A DNA stretch of 64,000 nt from UBA5287 sp041672395 (GCA_041672395.1 JBAYZS010000004.1:1-64000), one strand, 5' to 3'; shown: positions 25,095 to 34,126, numbered from the stretch's first letter. The notes: a model not told the origin generated them from the letters alone. Program-made: numbers and translations.

Positions 25095-25102
25095 TATCTT
25101 TG
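25095..25102 (+). promoter_or_regulatory. -7 promoter element of the LOG-family gene
   Basis: TATCTTTG matches TAnnTTTG, 20 bp before the ATG and only 4 bp after the metK stop. Confidence 0.65.
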
Positions 25103-25122
25103 CATTGTAAAAAAAGAAGACA

Positions 25123-25743
25123 ATGCAATTAAATAATAACAGCTCTGATATCACAATCCTTGATTCTTCAATTAATGAAGAAACAAGGATTGTTGTTTAT
25201 TGTGCTTCAAGTTCAGAAATTGACGATGTTTATTTTAATGCTGCAACCATTTTAGGGAAAATACTTGCTGATAATAAAATTTCATGTATAACTGGAGCTG
25301 GAAATGCAGGTTTAATGGGAGAGTTGAACGATTCTGTAATCAAATACGGAGGTAAAACCATTGGGGTTATCCCTCAATTCATGGTAGATGCAGGATGGTG
25401 TCATCCTACTTTATCAAAGGTTATCATAACTAATTCATTGCACGAACGTAAGGCGGTTATGGCGCGGTTATCCAGTGCTGCTATTGCCTTACCTGGTGGT
25501 ATTGGAACGTTAGAAGAACTTACTGAAATCATTACTTGGAAGCAGTTAGGTCTTTACAAAGGTCCAATTGTTCTTCTTAACATAAAATCGTTTTACGATC
25601 CTCTTTTAGAAATGCTTAACAAGATGATTGAGCAAAGTTTTTTGAATATTTCTAATGAGGATTTATGGCATGTTGTTCAAACGCCTCAAGAAGCTTTAGA
25701 CTATTTGTCGATTATGAATTTAAGTGAACTTGAAAAATTATAA
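25123..25743 (+). CDS. LOG-family nucleoside 5'-monophosphate phosphoribohydrolase-like protein
   Basis: A 206-residue Rossmann-fold protein (TIGR00730 group, once mislabelled lysine decarboxylase). It has VVYCASSSEIDDVYF, ITGAGNAGLMGELNDSV and the defining PGGIGTLEELTEIITWKQLGLY with the conserved Arg/Glu pair (HERKAVMARLS). Family members release free base from nucleoside monophosphates, including cytokinin-type nucleotides in plants; the bacterial role is mostly undefined. Separate promoter; no obvious partner. Confidence 0.9.
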   Translation: MQLNNNSSDITILDSSINEETRIVVYCASSSEIDDVYFNAATILGKILADNKISCITGAGNAGLMGELNDSVIKYGGKTIGVIPQFMVDAGWCHPTLSKVIITNSLHERKAVMARLSSAAIALPGGIGTLEELTEIITWKQLGLYKGPIVLLNIKSFYDPLLEMLNKMIEQSFLNISNEDLWHVVQTPQEALDYLSIMNLSELEKL

Positions 25744-25775
25744 ATCAATTCAACCATATATAAAATCTTTAACAG

Positions 25776-26621
25776 GTGACTGATTCTGTTGCTTTTTTTT
25801 TGAGAAATGATTCAATTGCACTGGGATTGAATGCAAATAATATTGGACTTTCTACTGATTTTGAATTTCTTTCAACAGATTCAAATAAAATTCTATTCAA
25901 AGATATCGATTTGAGTCTTATTGTAAAAAATACAACATCAGAAGGGATACAAGGAATGGCATTAAAAATTCCCCAAATTGAGAGAAGTGTGCTCTTTCTG
26001 ATTTTACTTTTTTGTCTTTTTCTTTTTGCTATCATTGCACGATATCAAGGACCATCTTTTATAAGCACAATAAAAAATGTCTTCTCTTTTGGAATAAGAG
26101 AAATTAATATTCACAAACAACAAATAACTTCCTCGCAAGTTTGGGGAAAGCTATTTCTGGTTTTACAAACCACACTGTTTACTTCAATTATTCTTTTTGT
26201 AGTAATGTGGGAGTATGGTATTTCATCGTTTCCTGGTTATATTCGTCTTTTGATCTTAGTCTGTATGTTTATTGGACTTTCTGTAGGTCTTTCATTAAAA
26301 TTAATCACATATAAGATTACAGGTAATTCATTATTTGAAAAAGATGTAAATATATGGATTTCAAGATATCTGTTAAGTTTAGAGATTATAGGTGTTATTG
26401 CGTATATACCAGTACTTCTTTTTGTTTTTATGCCAGAATTTAGAAGTGCTATGTACATTATTTTTTTATTACTTTTTGTTCTGAGTAGACTTACAATTGT
26501 ATGGTCTCTCTTAAACATTTTTGTTAAATATAAAATAGGTTTATTTTATTTTATTGTGTACCTTTGCGGCGTTGAAATTGCCCCTTATATTATACTTATA
26601 AAAGTGGGTGATTTATTTTAA
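25776..26621 (+). CDS. DUF4271 integral membrane protein
   Basis: A 281-residue protein: about 65 polar residues, then a series of 6-7 hydrophobic helices from residue 70 to the end. It belongs to DUF4271, found in Bacteroidota next to uroporphyrinogen-III synthase; function unknown. The only start after the upstream in-frame TAA (25770-25772) is GTG at 25776; the next Met is near residue 61. A T9 tract at 25793-25801 lies in the first codons, so a slip there would shift the frame. hemD begins 26 bp after the stop, suggesting an operon. Confidence 0.75.
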   Translation: MTDSVAFFLRNDSIALGLNANNIGLSTDFEFLSTDSNKILFKDIDLSLIVKNTTSEGIQGMALKIPQIERSVLFLILLFCLFLFAIIARYQGPSFISTIKNVFSFGIREINIHKQQITSSQVWGKLFLVLQTTLFTSIILFVVMWEYGISSFPGYIRLLILVCMFIGLSVGLSLKLITYKITGNSLFEKDVNIWISRYLLSLEIIGVIAYIPVLLFVFMPEFRSAMYIIFLLLFVLSRLTIVWSLLNIFVKYKIGLFYFIVYLCGVEIAPYIILIKVGDLF

Positions 26622-26647
26622 TTTTATTTAAGGCAGTATATTGTTTT

Positions 26648-27412
26648 ATGAAGGTGCGAAAAGTAAAAAAGATTCTCATATCACAACCCCAACCAAGTTC
26701 AGGAAAATCACCGTATTTCGAAATTGCGGAAAAATATAATGTGGAGTTACAATTTAGACCTTTTATTAAGGTCGAAAGGTTGTCTGTAAAGGAATTTCGT
26801 CATCAACGAATCAATATTCCTGATTACACAGCAATTGTTTTTACGGCAAGAACAGCAATTGATAAATTCTTTTCATTATGTGAGGAATTGCGTATTGTTA
26901 TGCCTGAAACAATGAAATATTTCTGTGTTTCTGAAACAGTAGCCCTTTATCTTCAAAAGTATATTGTTTATCGGAAGAGAAAAATCTTTTTCAGTCAAAC
27001 CGGAAAGATTGATGGGTTGAGTAATTCATTATCAAAACATTCCAAAGAAAAATTTCTTCTCCCAGTACCGGAAGATCATAATGAAGAAGTAGCTAATTTT
27101 CTCAAATCAAAAAAAATAGATTTCACTCAAAGTGTTATGTATCGTACTGTAAGTAACGATTTTGAAAATGGTGAAAAGCTTGATGCTGATATGTTTATTT
27201 TTTTCAGTCCACTAGGGGTTTCTTCTTTGTTCAAAAATTTTCCCGATTTCAAACAAGAAGATATAGCTGTTGGTTGCTTTGGTTTATCAACTGCAAAGGC
27301 TGTTGAGGAAGCAAATCTACGTTTGGACTGTGTTGCACCTCAACCGGGTATCCCCTCTATGAGTGCCTCACTTGAGCTTTTTCTTGAAGAAAATCACAAG
27401 CAAACAGATTAA
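26648..27412 (+). CDS. hemD: Uroporphyrinogen-III synthase
   Basis: A 254-residue HemD-fold protein: two alternating domains beginning KKILISQPQPSSGKSPYFEIAEKYNVELQFRPFIKVE and containing AIVFTARTAIDKFF and the second-domain FIFFSPLGVSSLFKNFP and VGCFGLSTAKAVEEANL. It would close hydroxymethylbilane to uroporphyrinogen III in tetrapyrrole synthesis. Family sequence conservation is low, so the call rests on fold pattern and on the DUF4271-hemD-rnpA order known in Bacteroidales. No other haem gene is adjacent. Confidence 0.85.
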   Translation: MKVRKVKKILISQPQPSSGKSPYFEIAEKYNVELQFRPFIKVERLSVKEFRHQRINIPDYTAIVFTARTAIDKFFSLCEELRIVMPETMKYFCVSETVALYLQKYIVYRKRKIFFSQTGKIDGLSNSLSKHSKEKFLLPVPEDHNEEVANFLKSKKIDFTQSVMYRTVSNDFENGEKLDADMFIFFSPLGVSSLFKNFPDFKQEDIAVGCFGLSTAKAVEEANLRLDCVAPQPGIPSMSASLELFLEENHKQTD

Positions 27413-27492
27413 ATAATACTCTTTACATAAATTAAGATCATTTTTTTAATAATTTCTTTCCTGAAAGCGTAATATTTATGACAAAAACAATG

Positions 27493-27500
27493 TATATTTG
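27493..27500 (+). promoter_or_regulatory. -7 promoter element of rnpA
   Basis: TATATTTG matches TAnnTTTG. It overlaps the first codon of the longer frame (27498), which decides for the start at 27537. Confidence 0.65.
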
Positions 27501-27536
27501 TCGTTAAATTGCTTTCGGAGGAAATGCTGTTTAATT

Positions 27537-27941
27537 ATGGAAGAAGGACTTCATTTTACGCTTACAAAAAAAGAACGTATTACCGGAAAAAATAAAATAG
27601 AGAACCTATTTACTAAAGGTAAGTCCTTTCTTAAATATCCGTTGAAAATTGTATATATTGAATGTGAACGTGACTCGGAATACCTTGTATCAATATTGGT
27701 TAGTGTTCCAAAGAAGAGGTTAAAATTGGCAGTTAAACGAAATAAGATAAAGCGTCTTATTCGTGAGGCATATCGGCTGAACAAGAACATTATCACAAAT
27801 GATTTATCGTATTCTAACAGACAAATAAGTTTAGCATTTGTATATGTAAAAGATGACTTAACGGATTATGAAACGATTGAAAGAAGTATGTGTAAAGCGC
27901 TAAATGAATTAGCTTATCAACTGAAGACTAAAGAAGAGTGA
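27537..27941 (+). CDS. rnpA: Ribonuclease P protein component
   Basis: A 134-residue basic protein that assists RNase P RNA in 5' tRNA processing. Family pattern: FTLTKKERITGKNKIENLFTKGKSF near the N-terminus and the RNR-like motif AVKRNKIKRLIREAYRLNK. Start at MEEGLHFTL is placed after the promoter. The stop overlaps the GTG start of yidD, so the two are translationally linked. Confidence 0.95.
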   Translation: MEEGLHFTLTKKERITGKNKIENLFTKGKSFLKYPLKIVYIECERDSEYLVSILVSVPKKRLKLAVKRNKIKRLIREAYRLNKNIITNDLSYSNRQISLAFVYVKDDLTDYETIERSMCKALNELAYQLKTKEE

Positions 27942-28219
27942 AGGTACTAACATTTCTGAAAAATATATTTACTTGGATATTATTAGTTCCAGTATATTTT
28001 TATCGTGCTGTTATTTCTCCACTTACACCACCAAGTTGCAGATATACACCTACTTGTTCTCAATATGCAATTGAAGCATTGAAAAAGCATGGTCCAATAA
28101 AAGGATTATTTCTTGCAACGAAACGGATTCTCAGTTGTAATCCTTGGGGAGGTTCAGGTTACGATCCCGTTCCAGAGCCAAAGCAAAAAGTAAAGAAACG
28201 TGTATCCGAAGCAGAGTAA
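27938..28219 (+). CDS. yidD: Membrane protein insertion efficiency factor YidD
   Basis: A 93-residue peripheral membrane protein that helps YidC-dependent insertion. It has the amphipathic/hydrophobic N-terminus and the conserved Cys-rich signature SPLTPPSCRYTPTCSQYAIEALKKHGPIKGLFLATKRILSCNPWGGSGYDPVP. It begins with GTG that overlaps the rnpA stop by 4 bases (GTGA). The rnpA-yidD order is common across bacteria. Confidence 0.95.
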   Translation: MKVLTFLKNIFTWILLVPVYFYRAVISPLTPPSCRYTPTCSQYAIEALKKHGPIKGLFLATKRILSCNPWGGSGYDPVPEPKQKVKKRVSEAE

Positions 28220-28228
28220 AGAAAGAAA

Positions 28229-28945
28229 ATGGAATTATACGACATTCACACTCACCAGATTTTTTTAGAGGACACAGATGACCCTTATCACTCGTGTATC
28301 CTCGACGTGTATCCCCTTGAATTTGAAGTAGCTAAAGAATCACATCAGCGTCATAGTTTTTCTTGTGGCGTTCATCCATGGTATGCTGAAGACAGTAAAG
28401 ATCAAATGACCTATCTTACAGAGATTGCATCTGATCCTAGAATTGTAGCCATCGGTGAAACGGGTCTTGATAAGTTGAAAGGTCCCGATTTCAGTTTTCA
28501 AATTCCTTTGTTCAAGCAACACATCGTACTTTCAGAGAAACTTAAGAAGCCGGTAATAATACATTGTGTTAAGGCATGGGAAGAGATTCGTAAAATTCAT
28601 AAAGAGATGAAACCCACACAACCATGGATTATTCATGGTTATAGAGGGAAGCCTGAGTTAACAGAAGTACTTATTAAAGACGGATTCAATTTTTCAATCG
28701 GAGAGCATTTTAATATGGAATCTGTTTCACTTATACCAAAAGAACTGTTATTTTGTGAGACAGATGAAACAGAAATGGATATTGCGGAAATTTATCATCA
28801 AGTATCACAGGCTCTTAATGAGGATTTAGATGATTTTGCACAAAAAATAGCTAAGAATGTTTATCGTGTATTCCCAACTTTGGAACCGCCAAAACAATCT
28901 GACGCAGAAGATATAATAGAAGAAATTGAAGAGGATGAAGAATAA
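28229..28945 (+). CDS. TatD-family metal-dependent hydrolase
   Basis: A 238-residue TIM-barrel hydrolase. Metal-binding motifs: DIHTHQ (first His pair), AIGETGLDKL (Glu), VIIHCVKA (His), WIIHGYRG (His) and FCETDET (Asp). TatD proteins act as 3' exonucleases on DNA/RNA. The protein is shorter than the usual 255-265 residues, and its C-terminus is a run of acidic residues (from DAEDIIEEIEE) not part of the fold. Ends the rnpA-yidD-tatD run; a terminator follows. Confidence 0.9.
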   Translation: MELYDIHTHQIFLEDTDDPYHSCILDVYPLEFEVAKESHQRHSFSCGVHPWYAEDSKDQMTYLTEIASDPRIVAIGETGLDKLKGPDFSFQIPLFKQHIVLSEKLKKPVIIHCVKAWEEIRKIHKEMKPTQPWIIHGYRGKPELTEVLIKDGFNFSIGEHFNMESVSLIPKELLFCETDETEMDIAEIYHQVSQALNEDLDDFAQKIAKNVYRVFPTLEPPKQSDAEDIIEEIEEDEE

Positions 28946-28972
28946 TTGATTCTCAACAAAATAATACAAATT

Positions 28973-29010
28973 AATCCCCAAATACTTTAATTAGTTATTT
29001 GGGGATTTTT
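28973..29010 (+). terminator. Terminator after tatD
   Basis: AATCCCCAAATA / TATTTGGGGATT, a 12-bp perfect stem with an 11-nt loop, followed by TTT. It also faces the convergent rnhA gene and may serve both. Confidence 0.92.
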
Positions 29011-29045
29011 ATATAGATAGTGAATACACTTAGTATTTTTCCTGT

Positions 29046-29666
29046 TTATTTTCTTCCAAAGTCGGCAGGGATTTCTCCCCACTGTGAAGTTTCCCATTTC
29101 AGAATGAGAGTTTCATACTTATTTGTTTGAAGCCACTGCTCTGCACGATAAATAAAATCGAAAATTTCTTGATTGCGACTTGTCGGTTTCAACTTTGTAT
29201 TACATTTCTTTTTTTGAACCCATTTTATAGCATTAACGCTATCGGAATAAATTGGTAAATCACTATTTTTCTGTTTCAGCAAAGCCAAACCATGAACAAT
29301 TGCAAGGAATTCACCAATATTGTTTGTTCCATCATCCAAAGGCCCTATATGAAAAATCTCTTCACAGTTTTCAACCAACACACCACGATATTCCATTTTC
29401 CCGGGATTACCGCTGCAAGCAGCGTCGACAGCGAGACTGTCAGTGATATAGTCACCAAAAGTAACCGATTTTGGGGCAGGTTTATCCTTTCTCTTTATAT
29501 ATTTCCATGGGTTATCAGAAAACGCCTTTTGAGCCTCTTCCTTAGATGGAAAAGCTTTATAACGAGCATTTTTCACACCAGTAACCTGCATTTTACATTC
29601 ATCCCACGAAGTGTAGATTCCCGGTTTCAGTCCCTGCCAGACTACGTAATATTTTTGCTTTGGCAT
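29046..29666 (-). CDS. rnhA: RNase H1 with N-terminal viroplasmin-like domain
   Basis: A 206-residue enzyme degrading RNA in RNA-DNA hybrids. Residues 1-50 (KYYVVWQGLKPGIYTSWDECKMQV...KAFPSKEEAQKAF) are the hybrid-binding domain shared with eukaryotic RNase H1 and caulimovirus viroplasmin. The catalytic domain has Asp in VDAACSGNPG, Glu in IGEFLAIVHGLALL, Asp in PIYSDSVNAIKW and the last Asp in IPADFGRK. Start overlaps the stop of the upstream gene (ATGA), so the two form an operon. Confidence 0.94.
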   Translation of the reverse strand: MPKQKYYVVWQGLKPGIYTSWDECKMQVTGVKNARYKAFPSKEEAQKAFSDNPWKYIKRKDKPAPKSVTFGDYITDSLAVDAACSGNPGKMEYRGVLVENCEEIFHIGPLDDGTNNIGEFLAIVHGLALLKQKNSDLPIYSDSVNAIKWVQKKKCNTKLKPTSRNQEIFDFIYRAEQWLQTNKYETLILKWETSQWGEIPADFGRK

Positions 29667-30136
29667 CAGGAATTTTCCAAATATAAAGGTAATACCTCTT
29701 GTGTTTGTTGGTCAAAGATTCCCTGTTGCGGATATTTTTGCTGAATCGAAATTATACTATCAACCACATATCTGGTGTGACCACGCCAAGGCAGTGTACC
29801 ATTATATTCTTTGTAGTGAAGCTGCACATTTTTGCCACTTTCTTTCATCAAACTATCAGCTATTTCAACGTCGACAACTGAAAATTCAAACTGATTAGAT
29901 TGTATTCCACCAGGTTTATCGGCCCTTAAACCAGGTTGTATTAATTTTCCTTCATATGTTTTGTAGAACGTTCCTTTGTAAACAATTTGGTTAAGTTCAC
30001 CTGCTTTAACGCCCTCACCTAAAACAAAATAATATTTCCAGTAAAAGAAAATACCTAATGCTGCAATCAAAATGAAAATGAACAGCACAAGTCCTTTTTT
30101 ACTTTTTTTCTTTCTTTTGGGTTTGAGATCATCCAT
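29666..30136 (-). CDS. Conserved Bacteroidales membrane-anchored protein of unknown function
   Basis: A 156-residue protein. Residues 1-17 are very basic (KPKRKKKSKKG), then one transmembrane helix (about 17-38), leaving a roughly 118-residue extracytoplasmic domain with GVKAGELNQIVYKGTFYKTYEGKLIQPG and LHYKEYNGTLPWRGHTRYVVDSI. Similar short proteins are widespread in Bacteroidales and have been given misleading enzyme names; I recognise no domain with a known role. It overlaps rnhA by the ATGA junction. No Cys. Confidence 0.75.
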   Translation of the reverse strand: MDDLKPKRKKKSKKGLVLFIFILIAALGIFFYWKYYFVLGEGVKAGELNQIVYKGTFYKTYEGKLIQPGLRADKPGGIQSNQFEFSVVDVEIADSLMKESGKNVQLHYKEYNGTLPWRGHTRYVVDSIISIQQKYPQQGIFDQQTQEVLPLYLENS

Positions 30137-30413
30137 AGTTAAATAGTTACTATAATTGTTATTCTAATTTGAATGTAAATATACTGCATAATTTTCAAAT
30201 CTGTGCAACGAGGTATAAAAAAGAAGTCAGGGATTTCTTTATATTGAATCCATCGATTAGTGAATTTCATCATTCATAATTCACTTTTTGTTTTTTTATA
30301 TATTTATTCATATAAAAAGCACTCAATTTTATTGCTTTTTACGTTAACTTTGTGAATATAGACTTTAGAAATGATATAAATTAATTAAGTATTATCATAA
30401 TTATAATTTAAGA
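30137..30413. other. Divergent intergenic region with a terminator-like hairpin
   Basis: This gap between divergent genes contains the promoter of the C1 peptidase gene at 30345-30352 and a plus-strand hairpin, GTGAATT (30260-30266) with AATTCAC (30278-30284), followed by TTTTTGTTTTTTT. A terminator here has no annotated upstream gene to serve, so an unannotated small transcript is possible. I found no clear plus-strand promoter before it. Confidence 0.5.
30345..30352 (+). promoter_or_regulatory. -7 promoter element of the C1 peptidase gene
   Basis: TAACTTTG matches TAnnTTTG, 61 bp before the ATG. Confidence 0.6.
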
Positions 30414-31589
30414 ATGAAAAGAATATCAATAGTTATTGCCGTTATGGCATTGTTTGTTAGTCTACAGGCACAGGAGAGTTCCGTTTATACATTTTCGGTA
30501 GTAAAAGAAAATCCGATCACATCTGTTAAGAATCAGTCAAGTTCCGGCACTTGTTGGAGTTTCTCTGGCGTTGGATTTTTGGAATCCGAATTGTTACGCA
30601 TGGGAAAAGGAACTTACGATTTGTCCGAAATGTACATTGTTCGTCGCAATTATATAGATAAAGCCGATAAAACAGCCCGATTGCATGGCAATCTGAATTT
30701 TGCACCCGGTGGTTCGTTTGCCGACGTAGTTGAGACCATTGACGAATATGGAATTATTCCCGATGAGGCATATCCCGGTTTAAATTATGGAAGTCCAACG
30801 CATAATCATGGCGAAATGGACGGCATATTAAGTAGTTACATCAAATCATTTGAAGGCAAAACCACACTTTCGCCGGTATGGAATAAAGGAATAATTGGCG
30901 TTTTAGATGCTTATCTTGGCGAAGTTCCACAAACATTTACTTATAACGGAAAACAATATACACCTCAAAGTTTTGCAGAATCTTTGGGATTGAAAGAGTC
31001 TGATTACGTATCACTTACCTCTTTTATGCACCATCCGTTTTATGCCGCTTTCCCAATTGAAGTACCCGACAATTGGCGTTGGGCAAATTCTTATAATCTG
31101 AAATTGGACGAACTTATCGAAACAATCGACAATGCTATTATGAACGGCTTTACAATTGCTTGGGCAGCCGATGTTAGTGAAGCAGGATTCAATAATTCAG
31201 GAATTGGAATTATCCCAGACGAGAATGCGCCAGAGAATGCCGGAAGTGATCAGGCAAAATGGTTAGGACTTTCTTCACGTGAGAAAACGGCAGCAATTAG
31301 AGGTAAACTTGGTAGTGAAATCTTAAAAGAAAAAACCATTACTCAAGAAGATCGCCAGAAAGATTTCGATAATTTTGGAACCACCGACGATCATGGAATG
31401 CAGATTTTCGGAATTGCAAAAGATCAGAAAGGTAACAAATATTATATGGTTAAAAACTCATGGGGAGAAGCAGGTCCGTATAAGGGAATATGGTATGTAT
31501 CAGAACCATATGTACGCTATAAAACATTAACAATAGTTGTAAATAAAAAATCAGTTCCTGTTTCAATCGCAAAGAAAATTGGCATATAA
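30414..31589 (+). CDS. Exported C1B cysteine peptidase (aminopeptidase C/bleomycin hydrolase-like)
   Basis: A 391-residue papain-superfamily peptidase. A signal peptide (1-20, ending SLQAQ) makes it extracytoplasmic, unlike the cytosolic PepC of lactic bacteria. Active site: Gln41 and Cys47 in NQSSSGTCWSF, His327 in DDHGMQIFG and Asn348 in VKNSWGEAGP. The large insert between Cys and His is the bleomycin-hydrolase type. Related secreted enzymes in Bacteroidota act as dipeptidyl or aminopeptidases in protein use. murF follows after 13 bp and may be co-transcribed, with no functional link evident. Confidence 0.9.
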   Translation: MKRISIVIAVMALFVSLQAQESSVYTFSVVKENPITSVKNQSSSGTCWSFSGVGFLESELLRMGKGTYDLSEMYIVRRNYIDKADKTARLHGNLNFAPGGSFADVVETIDEYGIIPDEAYPGLNYGSPTHNHGEMDGILSSYIKSFEGKTTLSPVWNKGIIGVLDAYLGEVPQTFTYNGKQYTPQSFAESLGLKESDYVSLTSFMHHPFYAAFPIEVPDNWRWANSYNLKLDELIETIDNAIMNGFTIAWAADVSEAGFNNSGIGIIPDENAPENAGSDQAKWLGLSSREKTAAIRGKLGSEILKEKTITQEDRQKDFDNFGTTDDHGMQIFGIAKDQKGNKYYMVKNSWGEAGPYKGIWYVSEPYVRYKTLTIVVNKKSVPVSIAKKIGI

Positions 31590-31602
31590 TTGTTGTTCTA
31601 TT

Positions 31603-32910
31603 ATGGAAATATCAGAATTATACGCTATTTACAAGAAATATCCATCGGTAACAACTGATTCACGAGTTACACCAAAAGATTCCATTTTTTTTGCATTAAA
31701 AGGAGAAAACTTTAACGGCAACAAATTTGCAGAAGAAGCATTACAACAAGGATGCATCTATGCGGTTGTTGACGAATGGGAGGGAGAGCCGGCAGCTGAT
31801 TCACATATTATCAAGGTACCCGATGTATTAGAAACCCTAAAGAAACTTGCAAACTATCATCGCAAGAAACTTAAGATACCCGTAATTGGCATCACCGGGA
31901 CTAATGGTAAAACAACAACGAAAGAGCTTATTGCCACAATACTTTCAAAAGAATTTAAAGTAGCTTATACACAAGGCAATTATAATAATCATATTGGCGT
32001 GCCACTCACACTATTATCCATGAATAAATCGCATGAAATTGCAGTAGTGGAAATGGGAGCCAATCACATATACGAGATTCAGCAACTATGTGAAATTGCC
32101 GAACCCAATTATGGGCTTATTACAAATATAGGTAAAGCTCATATAGAAGGATTTGGCTCATTTGATAATTTGGTAAAGACCAAGAAAGAGTTGTACGATT
32201 TCCTCAGGGAAAATGAAGGAAAAGTGTTTGTGAATAAGGATAATGAACGTCTGTATGAGATGTCTGAAGGAATGGATAGAATCCTTTATGGAAGAAACGA
32301 CCCCTCACTTTTTGCATCTGTATCTGTTACCGAATCCTCTCCATTTCTTGAATTCGACTGGCGATTTTTTGATAACTCCTATCGCGTAAAAACGCAGTTG
32401 GTTGGTGAGTATAATTTAGATAATGCTCTGGCTGCAATAGCTATAGGCAAATTCTTTGGTATTAATGCTCAACTAATTAGCAGCGCTTTAGAAGAATATG
32501 AGCCCAAAAATAATCGCTCCCAATTTGAGCGAACTGAAAAGAATGATTTGATTATTGATGCATATAATGCTAATCCCACCAGTATGCAAGCATCACTCGA
32601 CTTTTTTGTTAAAATTCCAACTGATTTACCCAAAGCCGTAATAATTGGTGAGATGAAAGAGCTAGGTGATTTTGCTCTGCCGGAACATACAGAAATGTTG
32701 GCATATCTCGACAAACAATCATTTGATAAAGTCTATTTGGTAGGAAGCATATTTGCACAACTCTCAGAGAAAGTTTCTGCGAATTTCCAAGTGTTTGAAA
32801 CCGTTGAGGATTTAATTAAAGAACTAGAAGCCAAACCTGTTATAAAACATTACATGTTCTTGAAAGGTTCAAGAAGTGTACATTTGGAAAGAGTAATCCC
32901 ATATATCTAA
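31603..32910 (+). CDS. murF: UDP-N-acetylmuramoyl-tripeptide-D-alanyl-D-alanine ligase
   Basis: A 435-residue cytosolic Mur ligase adding D-Ala-D-Ala to the peptidoglycan precursor. The N-terminal domain begins TTDSRVTPKDSIFFALKGENFNGNKFAEEAL; the ATP site is GITGTNGKTTTKELIA; then VVEMGANHIYEI and LITNIGKAHIEGFGS with the conserved His, and the C-terminal domain with IIDAYNANPTSMQASL and VIGEMKELGDFA. The start at 31603 (MEISELY) is preferred over the in-frame start at 31579 that overlaps the peptidase gene. It is far from the dcw cluster, as usual for this gene in Bacteroidales. Confidence 0.95.
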   Translation: MEISELYAIYKKYPSVTTDSRVTPKDSIFFALKGENFNGNKFAEEALQQGCIYAVVDEWEGEPAADSHIIKVPDVLETLKKLANYHRKKLKIPVIGITGTNGKTTTKELIATILSKEFKVAYTQGNYNNHIGVPLTLLSMNKSHEIAVVEMGANHIYEIQQLCEIAEPNYGLITNIGKAHIEGFGSFDNLVKTKKELYDFLRENEGKVFVNKDNERLYEMSEGMDRILYGRNDPSLFASVSVTESSPFLEFDWRFFDNSYRVKTQLVGEYNLDNALAAIAIGKFFGINAQLISSALEEYEPKNNRSQFERTEKNDLIIDAYNANPTSMQASLDFFVKIPTDLPKAVIIGEMKELGDFALPEHTEMLAYLDKQSFDKVYLVGSIFAQLSEKVSANFQVFETVEDLIKELEAKPVIKHYMFLKGSRSVHLERVIPYI

Positions 32911-32927
32911 CAGATTAATTTAAATAT

Positions 32928-32971
32928 AAAAAGGGTGCAGATAAAACAATAATGTCTGTACCCTTTTTTTT
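32928..32971. terminator. Bidirectional terminator between murF and the phosphoesterase gene
   Basis: AAAAAGGGTGCAGA / TCTGTACCCTTTTT, a 9-bp core stem with one G-U, extended by A-T pairs on both sides, so T runs are available on both strands. Confidence 0.9.
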
Positions 32972-32983
32972 GTACTATCAATA

Positions 32984-34114
32984 TCATTTTGAATTATTCA
33001 CTAAATCAATAACGACATATTCTGAGCGGGTAAAAACACGGAACTTTCCTCCCCAAATTCCCAAACCACTTGATACGTAAAATTGGGTGTTTCTCTTTTT
33101 CTTATACCCATAACCAACTTCGTAAATTGCATTTGTAATTGCTTGAAGTGGAAAAACTTGTCCGTTGTGGGTGTGACCGGAGAATTGGAAGTCGATATCT
33201 TCTTCTACTGCTGCGTTCAAATCAAACGGCTGATGATCAAGCAGAATGGTAAAAGTACTATCCGAATTAGCAGGCATAATTTCTTTCAAGGATTTTCGAT
33301 TGACATTGACCAAATCGTCTCTTCCTATAATGGTTATTCCGTTAGTGGTTGCTGTAGAGTCAATTAGCATGTTAATTCCAGCCTGACTGAAATCAAAATT
33401 GTTTTGAACTGCGGATTGATATTCGTGATTACCCAGACAAGCAAAAACACCCATGGGGGCTTTTATATTTTTTAATGCAAGGAAAGAGGAATCATGATTT
33501 ACTGGACGAAGATGATTGTCAATAATGTCTCCGCCAATAATCACAATATCGGGCTTCTCGGCATTAATCAATTCTACCCATTCAAGTGTTTCATTTTTTG
33601 ATATTGTATAACCTAAATGTAAATCGCTGATTGCAACTATTCTGATTTGGCTTTTTGATACTAAAGGTTTGTTTGTTTCGAATGTGAAATGTATTCTTTT
33701 CTTGTTAAAATAAATAACATAGCCAAAAACAAGTAAAGCTGTGGTTAATCCAAAAATGAATATCGTTGTAATTATACTTCGATTGAAATATTTGTTAACT
33801 TTCTCTTTATCAATTATTTTGAACTGTCTATTTATAAGTGGGAACAGATCAATAAAAAGGATAATTAATAGTAAATAGAGTAAGGTGATAAGCCAGGATG
33901 TAGAATATGTATATATGCTATCAATGAGTGGGAGAGGAATTTTGTTGCCAAATAATTGGAAAACTCCAAAACCAACAATTCCCCCAAAATATAAAATACA
34001 AAATGTTGTTCTTAGCCAAAGTGTTTGAGGTAATATCTTTATTAGACGGATAAATGTATAAATATAATCAGCGATTATGAAAATAAGAAAAGCGACTATT
34101 ATATAAACATTCAT
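32984..34114 (-). CDS. Membrane-anchored metallophosphoesterase
   Basis: A 376-residue protein. The first 135 residues contain four hydrophobic helices; the rest is a calcineurin-like phosphoesterase with all metal motifs: AISDLHLG, IIGGDIIDN, CLGNHEYQ, LLDHQPF and FSGHTHNGQVFP. Relatives (YaeI/YkuE-like) hydrolyse lipid-linked or nucleotide phosphates near the membrane; the substrate here is unknown. It lies 12 bp after lysO and is probably in the same transcript. Confidence 0.88.
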   Translation of the reverse strand: MNVYIIVAFLIFIIADYIYTFIRLIKILPQTLWLRTTFCILYFGGIVGFGVFQLFGNKIPLPLIDSIYTYSTSWLITLLYLLLIILFIDLFPLINRQFKIIDKEKVNKYFNRSIITTIFIFGLTTALLVFGYVIYFNKKRIHFTFETNKPLVSKSQIRIVAISDLHLGYTISKNETLEWVELINAEKPDIVIIGGDIIDNHLRPVNHDSSFLALKNIKAPMGVFACLGNHEYQSAVQNNFDFSQAGINMLIDSTATTNGITIIGRDDLVNVNRKSLKEIMPANSDSTFTILLDHQPFDLNAAVEEDIDFQFSGHTHNGQVFPLQAITNAIYEVGYGYKKKRNTQFYVSSGLGIWGGKFRVFTRSEYVVIDLVNNSK

Positions 34115-34126
34115 TGTAGTATTATT

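Noticed and set aside
25776..26621. DUF4271 gene as a 5'-truncated pseudogene
   Set aside because: The frame is open from a usable GTG to the end with all helices, and the neighbouring gene order is conserved.
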